A DNA stretch of 38,668 nucleotides, from positions 1-38,668 of IMG/VR virus record IMGVR_UViG_3300043403_000107; one strand, given 5' to 3'. The notes under the pieces are model-generated. The model did not search any database and was not told where the DNA came from. It was given only the letters and a program-made list of their open reading frames with translations. Below are positions 15,388-21,254 of the stretch, piece by piece; positions within the stretch are counted from its first letter, which is position 1; each line of letters opens with the position of its first letter. A program made the position numbers and the translations under genes. This DNA is from a virus.

Positions 15388-15842
15388 GGTTTTGCGACCA
15401 CCTCTGCTTGAATTTCGGCAGGCGTCAGAAATGCAAGACGCGCCAACTCCGGCGGCGGATCGCGTTGCCAGCGCTCCTGAAAATCGTGGCCGCAATCCAG
15501 AGCGATGGCGGGCCAGTCCGACTCGTAGTTCAGCCAGCGCGTCTGCTCGTACGTGAGAGCCTGACTGTAGTAGCCAGGCTCTCGGCTAGCGCGGCGCTCC
15601 TGCATTGCGCGCTCGTTCGCTGCCCGGTGAATAACGCACAGCTCGCGGTAGATGGTGTCGCACCGCAGGCAACGGATCGTTTCGTCGACTTCGCCGCCGT
15701 ATATTAGCGTATGCCGCGCGTACAAGTGCCCACGCTCAATCGTCTCTTTGCAGGCGTGGCAGCGGTGTTCTTTACGCGCCCGCATGCGGCGCTCGTTGTT
15801 CACGACGACGGGCTCGTCGCCGTCTCCGCAATCGACGCTCAT
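15384..15842 (-). CDS. Zinc-ribbon protein
   Basis: A 152-residue protein from ATG 15842 (ATGA). HRCHACKETI and TIRCLRCDTI give two CxxC pairs about 25 residues apart, a zinc-ribbon knuckle layout, preceded by a basic stretch (RRMRARKEHR). The C-terminal third is helical and includes DCGHDF. Proteins with such a two-CxxC N-terminal region are frequent in phage early operons; their partner is unknown. Coupled to the transglycosylase-like gene downstream. Confidence 0.65.
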   Translation of the reverse strand: MSVDCGDGDEPVVVNNERRMRARKEHRCHACKETIERGHLYARHTLIYGGEVDETIRCLRCDTIYRELCVIHRAANERAMQERRASREPGYYSQALTYEQTRWLNYESDWPAIALDCGHDFQERWQRDPPPELARLAFLTPAEIQAEVVAKP

Positions 15843-16102
15843 TTGCAAACCTCCAACCAACCGCGCCCGCTCGCCTCGAGTTCGGCACGGCGGAGGCGCA
15901 GGTCGGCGCTTTCACGCTCTGCCTGCGCTGCTCTCAGCTGCTCAGTCGCGCGCGCGAAGTCGTCGCCGTAGTCGGCTGCGATGAATGCGCGAAAGGCGGT
16001 AGCCTCGGCGCGGTCCCAGTAGGCGCAGGCGATTAGGCAATCGAGAATGCCGGACGGGCGGGGCGTGGCGGCGCCGTGGTGGACCGTTAGAGCGGGTTTC
16101 AA
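15839..16102 (-). CDS. Coiled-coil protein with TTG start
   Basis: An 87-residue protein starting at TTG 16102, which overlaps the upstream stop as TTGA and has GGAGG about six bases upstream. Residues 45-80 form a charged heptad-type helix (RATEQLRAAQAERESADLRL). The N-terminal half carries two cysteines. No function assigned. The ribosome site makes the unusual TTG start convincing and supports similar starts at 8133 and 17189. Confidence 0.6.
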   Translation of the reverse strand: MKPALTVHHGAATPRPSGILDCLIACAYWDRAEATAFRAFIAADYGDDFARATEQLRAAQAERESADLRLRRAELEASGRGWLEVCK

Positions 16103-16227
16103 GCGGACCTCCGGCTAGGTCGATACAGTGGCGCGTTGCAGACTGGACAGCCGTAGCGGTGACATGCCGAACAAATACACCGCTCGCACTTGCCGCATTG
16201 TTTTATCAACTCAGTTGACGCGCACAT
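16099..16227 (-). CDS. Possible small Cys-rich (RING-like spacing) protein
   Basis: The last 42 codons of the methyltransferase-like frame could be a gene of their own from ATG 16227. It contains CGKCERCICSACHRYGCPVC, a dense cysteine array that probably binds two zinc ions. Another CxxC (CAMC) straddles this ATG, so a longer start such as GTG upstream is possible, as is a fused form. The stop overlaps the TTG of the next gene. Confidence 0.4.
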   Translation of the reverse strand: MCASTELIKQCGKCERCICSACHRYGCPVCNAPLYRPSRRSA

Positions 16228-16983
16228 GGCGCACGCGGACCCGGTCACAGCTTTGACACCAGTAACGGAATGTGAGGCCCCTGTGGACGCCACCGATGCC
16301 GCGCCAGACGTGCCAGTCGCCGAGCCTGCGCATAACGGAGCCGCACCTACTGCACCGTTGCCGCGGTGGCGCCTTGAACATGCCGCTATCTCCAATAAGA
16401 AGCTCGCAAAGGCTAATGGCGTCCGTCGCCGTTGCTGCGCGCTGCACACTTTGATGCCAGGTGGCACCGAGCCGCCGGCCTTGTTGTTGCGGTTGCCACT
16501 ACACCAATGGGTCGGCGCGCGCCCAGGGTTAGGTCGCGTCGCGAATAGATCCGCGAAGCTCCCGAAGTCCAGCCCAACGATGTACAACCACGTCGGTTTT
16601 CTGGCGACGTGGTTCCACTCGACTTGGGCCACCTCGACGGTGAACCCACCGAATGTATCACGGTCTCCGACAAGAAGCTCCGGCCAAACCTTGTCGTACG
16701 GTTTCAGTAACTGGGCATCGCCCCAGAACTTGGAATCTGCCGGATGCTCCAGCACACCACCGAACGCGCGTACCTGCTCGAGCGCGCGAGGTGCGCAATC
16801 GTGCTCGTTGCCGCGGTAGTTATGTCGCTGTTTCGAGTACGGTCCGCACGGTGGGTGCGCCACGACCGGATTCGGCCCGTCGTAAAGCCGCGCGTCCCGC
16901 TTCTCATCCCACCAGTCAGCGACCAGCTTGGGATAGGGTCCGCGCGGGTCGACGTAGAGGGCGGAGACGTCGATGCGGAGCAC
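16099..16983 (-). CDS. Methyltransferase-like protein with stop-loss C-terminal extension
   Basis: A 294-codon frame from GTG 16983 (TAGTG overlap). Residues 1-201 look like the phage protein family resembling DNA cytosine methyltransferases: PVVAHPPCGPYS carries a PPC motif (Cys46), then GGVLEHPADSKFW and ARKPTWLYIVGL. A SAM-binding FxGxG loop is not obvious, so activity is uncertain. The family usually ends near LLEIAA (residue 201). Here codon 202 is TGT; TGA at that place would give the ATGA overlap with the gene at 16381. The remaining 93 codons overlap that gene in another frame and end in a Cys-rich segment. A read-through fusion or an assembly error are both possible. Confidence 0.55.
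   Translation of the reverse strand: MLRIDVSALYVDPRGPYPKLVADWWDEKRDARLYDGPNPVVAHPPCGPYSKQRHNYRGNEHDCAPRALEQVRAFGGVLEHPADSKFWGDAQLLKPYDKVWPELLVGDRDTFGGFTVEVAQVEWNHVARKPTWLYIVGLDFGSFADLFATRPNPGRAPTHWCSGNRNNKAGGSVPPGIKVCSAQQRRRTPLAFASFLLEIAACSRRHRGNGAVGAAPLCAGSATGTSGAASVASTGASHSVTGVKAVTGSACAMCASTELIKQCGKCERCICSACHRYGCPVCNAPLYRPSRRSA
16211..16381 (-). CDS. Small zinc-ribbon protein nested in the methyltransferase frame
   Basis: A 56-residue protein from ATG 16381, preceded by GGAGAT. RQRCSRCGSVMRRLGDW and YWCQSCDRVR provide two CxxC knuckles, a complete small zinc ribbon, and the spacing is well formed. It lies entirely within the 3' extension of the upstream frame but in another frame. The quality of its zinc motif suggests that this is the true gene here and the overlapping extension is a consequence of stop loss. 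Partner and function unknown. Confidence 0.65.
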   Translation of the reverse strand: MFKAPPRQRCSRCGSVMRRLGDWHVWRGIGGVHRGLTFRYWCQSCDRVRVRHVRVN

Positions 16984-17189
16984 TAAGCCGCCCGCCTTCC
17001 CGCGGCCCGCGCGCGCCGCAGCTCGTTCCTGCCGGCCAGCGTGACGCGCCAAGATCGCGGAGACAGGCCGTGCATCTCGACGAAGCCCGCAAGCGCCAGG
17101 GCGTTCAGGAGGCGCTCGGGGAAGCGCCGGAGCAGGGTCGACTCGGTTCGGTGGCTGGCGCTGGCCAGGTGGGCGAGGAGGGCGATCAA
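16983..17189 (-). CDS. Small winged-helix-like protein with TTG start
   Basis: A 68-residue protein starting at TTG 17189, with GGAGG five bases upstream and a TTGA overlap with the previous stop. The central and C-terminal parts (LLRRFPERLLNALALAGF, then SPRSWRVTLAGRNELRRA) resemble a helix-turn-helix followed by the wing and last helix of MarR-like or winged-helix proteins (VTLAGRNEL). It may be a transcriptional or DNA-binding accessory protein. Coupled to the methyltransferase-like gene. Confidence 0.55.
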   Translation of the reverse strand: MIALLAHLASASHRTESTLLRRFPERLLNALALAGFVEMHGLSPRSWRVTLAGRNELRRARAAGRRAA

Positions 17190-17431
17190 GCGAACCTCCG
17201 CTCAGGGCTCGCCAGGGCGCCCACGGAGACCGGCCGGGCCTCGGGCGAGACGGTCGGGCGGTAGGTGAGGCGGACCAGAAGGTGCTGCGAGTAGACACGA
17301 ATGCCTTGCCAATCGTCCCACTGGACACCCACCCGAAGTTCACCATGGAACCTGTAGGGGTTGGCCGCGACGGTTCCGCCACTGCCCCCATATCGAAATG
17401 CGACGCGATCGCCGATACGGAGTTTTCTCAC
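17186..17431 (-). CDS. Small beta-barrel (KOW/SH3-like) protein
   Basis: An 81-residue protein starting at GTG 17431 (GTGA overlap). LRIGDRVAFRYGGSGGTV is a KOW/SH3-like barrel opening (GDxVxFxYG...GTV), followed by strands (ELRVGVQWDDWQGIRVYS). The C-terminal 25 residues are basic and Pro-rich. Such folds bind nucleic acid or proteins. No function assigned. Confidence 0.55.
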   Translation of the reverse strand: MRKLRIGDRVAFRYGGSGGTVAANPYRFHGELRVGVQWDDWQGIRVYSQHLLVRLTYRPTVSPEARPVSVGALASPERRFA

Positions 17432-17520
17432 GGTAACGCCCCACAGCTGAGGCTCAAGAACATGCCCAGCACCAGCGCCAGGATTGCGGCCCACACTAGT
17501 TCGACTGCTTCGATCGTCAT
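17428..17520 (-). CDS. 30-residue single-pass membrane peptide
   Basis: The frame from ATG 17520 to TGA 17430-17428 encodes 30 residues, with a hydrophobic segment WAAILALVLGMFLSLSC that can span the membrane once. Both ends show the operon's coupling pattern (ATGA at the start, GTGA at the end), which is strong support for such a short gene. It may be a toxin-like, lysis-timing or membrane-remodelling peptide; nothing more can be said. Confidence 0.55.
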   Translation of the reverse strand: MTIEAVELVWAAILALVLGMFLSLSCGALP

Positions 17521-17996
17521 GCTGCCCTTTGCTCGGCATAAAATGCCTTCATTTCGCGATAGGCCCCATCTGAGTCGAGCTCGCCGTGCCGCAGCTGGAT
17601 TTGCAGCCGCTCCGTCAGCTCGAGAAATTGCCGACGCCGCCAAAGCTCCACCACGGTCAGCGCGTGCGCCTCGGGCTTCGCGGTCGCGGGTTGTGTGTCA
17701 GCGAGCAGCGCGAGATATGGAGAGCCGCCAGTGGCCTGCAGCTGCCCACACGTGCGCAGCCAGCCGACAACGCTCACCACGTCGTAAGACTGCCCGCTTT
17801 CGTCCAGCGCCTCGCACGCGGCGAAAATGCGCCGGTTCGAATCGGAGTAGAAATGCGACGCGAGCAGCCCGGCGCCACGAACACGGGTCAGCGTGAATTG
17901 CGGCGAGCCCATCAGCAGCGCCGATAAAATCACGCCCTCAGCGTCCAGGTCGTGCGGCGGTATGATGTCGCGCGCGTCGTCGTCTCGGTCGTTCAT
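17517..17996 (-). CDS. Stand-alone DnaB N-terminal domain protein
   Basis: A 159-residue protein from ATG 17996 (ATGA). It begins near PPHDLDAEGVILSALLMG, then HFYSDSNRRIFAACEALDE, DVVSVVGWLRTCGQL and GGSPYLALLADTQPATA. This is the DnaB N-terminal helical domain, the part that forms the helicase's collar and binds primase. The RecA-like motor domain is absent; the protein ends about 60 residues after the domain. It could recruit or block host DnaB or primase, or load the phage SF3 helicase. The frame upstream of 17996 is shadow sequence over two other genes. Confidence 0.75.
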   Translation of the reverse strand: MNDRDDDARDIIPPHDLDAEGVILSALLMGSPQFTLTRVRGAGLLASHFYSDSNRRIFAACEALDESGQSYDVVSVVGWLRTCGQLQATGGSPYLALLADTQPATAKPEAHALTVVELWRRRQFLELTERLQIQLRHGELDSDGAYREMKAFYAEQRAA

Positions 17997-18160
17997 TTGC
18001 GCCTCACCATTTCGCGCCGGCAAAGCTCGAGCGTCGCAACGCTGACCGCCTCGAGCAGCTGCACCAGGGCAAACTGGCGCCGCTCGTCCCCGGCCCGGAT
18101 GTCCTGTTGGACCACGCCGATCGCGTGCTCGAGATTCTCTGTTACCTCCTCGAGTGTCAT
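17993..18160 (-). CDS. Small helical protein
   Basis: A 55-residue protein from ATG 18160 to TGA 17995-17993, coupled by ATGA at both ends. It is almost wholly helical and charged (TLEEVTENLEHAIGVVQQDI; RQFALVQLLEAVSVATLELC). No motif recognised. Its place between a putative regulator and the DnaB-N protein suggests a replication accessory or regulator role. Confidence 0.55.
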   Translation of the reverse strand: MTLEEVTENLEHAIGVVQQDIRAGDERRQFALVQLLEAVSVATLELCRREMVRRK

Positions 18161-18333
18161 GGCGAAATTCCCGCTCGCAGCCCGGCCTCGAGCAACCGCT
18201 GTATGACCTCCTGGAGCGGCATGCCGGCATCTGCCCTAACGTGCCGGATCTTGTTCACGAGCCCAATAGGGAGCCGCGCAGACAGCATCTCGCGGGGCGG
18301 AACGGGCGGCGGCTTCTTCGTCGGTTGCTTCAT
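18157..18333 (-). CDS. Ribbon-helix-helix-like protein, first gene of unit C
   Basis: A 58-residue protein from ATG 18333 to TGA 18159-18157. A Lys/Pro-rich leader precedes a ribbon-helix-helix pattern: strand EMLSARLP, helix IGLVNKIRHVRADAG, and second helix LQEVIQRLLEAGLRAG. It is the first gene behind the divergent promoter region 18334-18416, so self-regulation or regulation of the facing unit D promoter is likely. It has GTGAG five bases upstream of the ATG, a modest ribosome site. Confidence 0.6.
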   Translation of the reverse strand: MKQPTKKPPPVPPREMLSARLPIGLVNKIRHVRADAGMPLQEVIQRLLEAGLRAGISP

Positions 18334-18346
18334 GGCTCACAGAACT

Positions 18347-18368
18347 AGCACGCGAAAAGAAAGCACGC
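18347..18368. repeat. AGCACGC direct repeat, possible operator
   Basis: AGCACGC occurs at 18347-18353 and 18362-18368, 15 bases apart, in the 83-base divergent intergenic region just upstream of the unit C start. It may be a binding site for a small regulator such as the ribbon-helix-helix protein encoded next to it. Chance cannot be excluded. Confidence 0.3.
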
Positions 18369-18375
18369 AAGCATG

Positions 18376-18404
18376 TTGACAAGCAAACAGATCGGAATTA
18401 TAAC
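18376..18404 (+). promoter_or_regulatory. Consensus promoter of unit D, nearly leaderless
   Basis: TTGACA (18376-18381), a 17-base spacer and TATAAC (18399-18404) form a near-perfect sigma-70 promoter on the plus strand. The expected start of transcription is about 18410-18412, only some 5-7 bases before ATG 18417, with no ribosome site in between. The mRNA would therefore be nearly leaderless. Confidence 0.7.
18397..18402 (-). promoter_or_regulatory. Candidate -10 of unit C, overlapping the unit D promoter
   Basis: On the minus strand this is a perfect TATAAT. With a 17-base spacer the -35 would be GTTTTT, a poor match lying just inside the first unit D gene. Start of transcription would be near 18390, giving a leader of roughly 57 bases to ATG 18333. 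Overlap with the unit D -10 means that the two promoters probably compete. Confidence 0.45.
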
Positions 18405-18416
18405 AATTGGGCCGAC

Positions 18417-18776
18417 ATGAAAAACCCCACCTACGAAGTAACGGTCCTCGCAATCAAAACCCGCGAAACGGTCAGCTGGGCGGAAGGCTTCCGCACGGTT
18501 GGAGATGTTGAGACGCAGCACGAAATTCGAGCCGAGGTGACTTTTTTCGGCCCCAACGACGAGCCTAGTGTTACTTGGCTCGACGCGGCGGCGGTTGACG
18601 ATCTCGATCTGAACGAATCGGAGTTGGGAGAGGCTGAGGAGCAGGCGATCGACTTGGCGGCCGACAAGATGATGACTGACCGCGAGCCGGCGGAGTCGCC
18701 GTTCACGCTGGCGCTTGATCGCGCGCTTGACCGGCGCAACGCGCAGCGCGATTTCGAGCAGGAGCAAGGCGAATGA
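18417..18776 (+). CDS. First gene of unit D, hypothetical
   Basis: A 119-residue acidic protein. The ATG at 18417 follows the promoter's expected start of transcription by only a few bases, so its initiation may be leaderless. The N-terminal half has strands (TYEVTVLAIKTRETVSWAEG and IRAEVTFFGP); the C-terminal half is a charged helix with Asp/Glu and then Arg (LDRALDRRNAQRDFEQEQ). No recognised domain. Coupled to the next gene by ATGA. Confidence 0.65.
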   Translation: MKNPTYEVTVLAIKTRETVSWAEGFRTVGDVETQHEIRAEVTFFGPNDEPSVTWLDAAAVDDLDLNESELGEAEEQAIDLAADKMMTDREPAESPFTLALDRALDRRNAQRDFEQEQGE

Positions 18777-19108
18777 CCCAGACTTATGACTTCCCCGGCG
18801 GCCCGGTGACGATTGACGAGGGCAAGGTGTGGCGCGCGTTGTCGGATTGGCTGGCCGATGCCCCGGGTCGCGATGCTCGTATGTGGAAAAGTGCCGCGAC
18901 CGGAGCATTTATGGCAGCACTGTTGCCTGACTTGACCGTGAACGTTGGCGGAATCCACGGGCGCTCCATGCTTGGGTTTGCCGACGCGGTTGCGCAGGCG
19001 CTGCAAACGGCGACTCGCCTGGGTCTTACGGGCCGAGCGATAAGCGTGGAAACTGACCTAGCCACCTGGCTCGAAATCACCCCGAGCCGCCCCGAGCGAA
19101 ACCGCTAA
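18773..19108 (+). CDS. Hypothetical protein upstream of RecT
   Basis: A 111-residue protein from ATG 18773 (ATGA). Helical stretches alternate with short strands (KVWRALSDWLADAP; TGAFMAALLPDLTVNVGGI; FADAVAQALQTATRLGLTG). No signature was recognised. It directly precedes the RecT-like annealase with a 17-base gap, so it may be a recombination accessory protein, which is a positional guess. Confidence 0.6.
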   Translation: MTQTYDFPGGPVTIDEGKVWRALSDWLADAPGRDARMWKSAATGAFMAALLPDLTVNVGGIHGRSMLGFADAVAQALQTATRLGLTGRAISVETDLATWLEITPSRPERNR

Positions 19109-19125
19109 AAAGGAACCGCGCGAAA

Positions 19126-20034
19126 ATGGAATCGACTGCAATCGTACGACACCAACAAACCGACGCGGCGCTCGAATGGCGGGCCATGCGCGAGCAGGCT
19201 CAGGCGCTCGTGGAAAGCGGCTTTCTCCCCCGGGCGGTCAACACCCCGGAAAAAGCGCTGGCCATTATGCAGACCGGGAAAGAGCTAGGCCTTGGCCCCA
19301 TGCAGGCGCTTCGCTCGATCCACATTATCGAGGGCAAGCCGACCATGAGCGCGGACCTAATTGCCGGGCTCGCCCTGGCGAAGGTCCCGGGCTCGATGCT
19401 CCGTGTTGCCGAGAGCACTGACAAGGTTTGCCGAATTGAAGCGGCGCGGCATGGGCAACAACCCACCACCTTCAGCTTCTCGGCCGAAGATGCTAAAAAT
19501 GCGGGGCTGCTCGGCAAAGACAACTGGCGGAAGTATCCGCGGGCGATGCTTCGCGCGCGCTGCATGACCGAGACGTGCCGGGCTGTTTTCCCAGATGCCG
19601 TCATGGGCCTTTACGACCCTGATGAGCTTGGCGCGGTGACTGATTCGGTTGGCCACGTTGTCGACGTGCGGCAGGTTCTTTCCCCGCACCAGGCGCCCGA
19701 CGAAGAAGCCGACGCGGCTCCGGCCGACGGCGGCGCGCTAGGCGAAGAACTCGGCCGAATCCTGCTCGACGCGAAAGAGCGCCTGCCTGTCTGCTTGAGC
19801 TACGACGAGGCGCTAGCCCTGCGCGCCGTCCTCGGCACCAAGGCAAAAATGAGCGACCTGACCAAGCGCATTCAGGCCGGCTCCGAGTCGGGCGACATTA
19901 GCCCGACTCAGCGTGCGGAACTCGGGAAGCTCTGGCAGCATTGCGATCGGCAAGTCTCGAAGCTAGAGAAGCAGCTGGAACCGGGGCCAGAAGAAGTTGC
20001 GCACGGCATGCGCGAGCCGGGGGAGGAAGGCTGA
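19126..20034 (+). CDS. RecT-family single-strand annealing protein
   Basis: A 302-residue protein. The conserved core of the RecT-like phage annealase group is clear: TPEKALAIMQTGKELGLGPM, then QALRSIHIIEGKPTMSADLI, the AKNAGLLGK segment, and YPRAMLRARCMTE with AVFPDAVMGLYDPDEL. These proteins bind single-stranded DNA and anneal complementary strands in phage recombination and repair. No exonuclease partner such as RecE or YqaJ lies beside it; the ERCC4-type nuclease in the opposite unit is the only recombination nuclease seen. The C-terminal 110 residues are charged and probably less conserved. Confidence 0.87.
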   Translation: MESTAIVRHQQTDAALEWRAMREQAQALVESGFLPRAVNTPEKALAIMQTGKELGLGPMQALRSIHIIEGKPTMSADLIAGLALAKVPGSMLRVAESTDKVCRIEAARHGQQPTTFSFSAEDAKNAGLLGKDNWRKYPRAMLRARCMTETCRAVFPDAVMGLYDPDELGAVTDSVGHVVDVRQVLSPHQAPDEEADAAPADGGALGEELGRILLDAKERLPVCLSYDEALALRAVLGTKAKMSDLTKRIQAGSESGDISPTQRAELGKLWQHCDRQVSKLEKQLEPGPEEVAHGMREPGEEG

Positions 20035-20366
20035 TGGAAATCACGCTCGAGGAGCTGGACTCGCTGGACGCGCACGCTTCCGAGGCCTTGGATAGGGGCG
20101 TTGGTGGAACCGGAAAGGTTGACGGGTTTGATGCGAGCGTGCTTGCTGAGCTTGTCGCGTCCGCGCGTCGGCTCATTGAAGTCGAGGACCAGCTAAGAGT
20201 TGCAAACCAGGCTCTAGCGCAAGCAATGCCGGAGTCGGCCGGACAAGGTGTCTGCTTCCTGGCCGGCAAGGCATACAGCATCATCAGTGGTCATCGCCGA
20301 TTGATGGCGGACATCAAGCATTCACTCGGCTGGGTCAGCCCACTGCAAGCCTCGGAGGAAAAATGA
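20034..20366 (+). CDS. Hypothetical protein after RecT
   Basis: A 110-residue protein from ATG 20034, which shares a base with the RecT stop (TGATG) and follows GGAGGAAGG. It has an acidic helical N-terminus (EITLEELDSLDAHASEALDR) and helices through the middle (SVLAELVASARRLIEVEDQL). No motif recognised. The strong ribosome site and coupling suggest co-expression with RecT, perhaps as an accessory. Confidence 0.62.
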   Translation: MEITLEELDSLDAHASEALDRGVGGTGKVDGFDASVLAELVASARRLIEVEDQLRVANQALAQAMPESAGQGVCFLAGKAYSIISGHRRLMADIKHSLGWVSPLQASEEK

Positions 20367-20548
20367 CACCGCTATCCATTGAACAAGCGAAAGTGATCCG
20401 GACGTGGCGCGTTGACCTTGGGTGCACGTGGGGCCGCGTCGATGAACTTTGCGAGAAGGTCTGGGGTTTCCGCATGGGTCCAGGAGAGGCATGTGAGCAC
20501 GCCGCCCGTATGCTCGGCGAGCTTCCTGGAGAGGAACCATGGAACTGA
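20363..20548 (+). CDS. Small hypothetical protein
   Basis: A 61-residue protein from ATG 20363 (ATGA). It carries IEQAKVIRTWRVDLGCTWGR and VWGFRMGPGEACEHAARM. Helices with Cys/His positions suggest a compact fold, but there is no defined zinc pattern. The function is unknown. Confidence 0.58.
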   Translation: MTPLSIEQAKVIRTWRVDLGCTWGRVDELCEKVWGFRMGPGEACEHAARMLGELPGEEPWN

Positions 20549-20793
20549 TGACCAAGCCAGAGACCTCGCCCGACTGGATCGCCCGCTTTGAGCTGGTCGG
20601 TTCGCTCTACTACCGCGAGACCGGCAGGCTGCTACCTGGCAAGGACGAGCCTCCGGGGACAGGTCGCGACTCATACGACGAGGAGAACGTCTCTCGCTAT
20701 GAAGAGTGGGCAGCGACGAAGCTTTTTAGCGCTCTGCTGGACCATGCGATTGCTCTGGAATCGCGAATCGAGCGACTGGACCCGGAACCATGA
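20548..20793 (+). CDS. Small hypothetical protein
   Basis: An 81-residue protein from ATG 20548, which shares a base with the preceding stop (TGATG); an in-frame ATG at 20539 is an alternative. It contains PDWIARFELVGSLYYRETGR, and then the polar stretch PGKDEPPGTGRDSYDEENVS, ending in a helix (KLFSALLDHAIALESRIERL). No family assigned. Member of the coupled unit D. Confidence 0.58.
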   Translation: MTKPETSPDWIARFELVGSLYYRETGRLLPGKDEPPGTGRDSYDEENVSRYEEWAATKLFSALLDHAIALESRIERLDPEP

Positions 20794-21251
20794 AGACCAA
20801 GCCAAAGACCGATCGGGGCGAGGTTCATCGATTGCACCAGCTAGAAATCCGCCGTCGGGAAAGCCGACAACTACTACATAGGCTGGTCAAGTACGTACGC
20901 GAGGACGCCGCGGCGACGCCTGGGACCACGCGCCTCGCGAGGCTCACGGAGCAAGTTATCGATTACCTGAATCGAACAAGCGAGCCGAATGACATATTAC
21001 GCGCCAACGAAGCCGCCGGCCAGCAGTCGCAAGCGTCGTGGGATTGCTGGGTGCCCGTCGGGGAGCGCTTACCCGTGGATGGGCAGCGCATTTTAGCGCT
21101 TGCGAATCATGGCGAGATGCGCAGCGGGACCTACGATTGGGAGACGCGTGACGTGAACTTCCCGGATGATTTTTGGCACATGAATGGGAACCAAGTTTCA
21201 CACTGGATGCCGATCCCACCGCCCCCAGCGCCGCAACAGAAGGGCGAGTAG
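20790..21251 (+). CDS. DUF551-like protein
   Basis: A 153-residue protein from ATG 20790 (ATGA). The N-terminal 65 residues are helical and basic. The second half reads WVPVGERLPVDGQRILALAN and VSHWMPIPPPPAP, the opening and closing signatures of the DUF551 domain common in phage and prophage accessory genes. DUF551 proteins have no established biochemical role. The fusion with a basic helical N-terminus could add DNA or protein binding. Confidence 0.7.
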   Translation: MKTKPKTDRGEVHRLHQLEIRRRESRQLLHRLVKYVREDAAATPGTTRLARLTEQVIDYLNRTSEPNDILRANEAAGQQSQASWDCWVPVGERLPVDGQRILALANHGEMRSGTYDWETRDVNFPDDFWHMNGNQVSHWMPIPPPPAPQQKGE

Positions 21252-21254
21252 CGA

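Noticed and set aside
16984-17391. N-terminal extension of the methyltransferase-like frame
   Set aside because: The frame is open to 17391 but this part overlaps two well-supported coupled genes in other frames and has Pro/Arg-rich noise; the GTG at 16983 with TAGTG coupling is preferred.
17997-18230. N-terminal extension of the DnaB-N gene
   Set aside because: The extension is Arg/Gly-rich noise and overlaps two small coupled genes; the ATG at 17996 shows ATGA coupling and the domain starts just after it.
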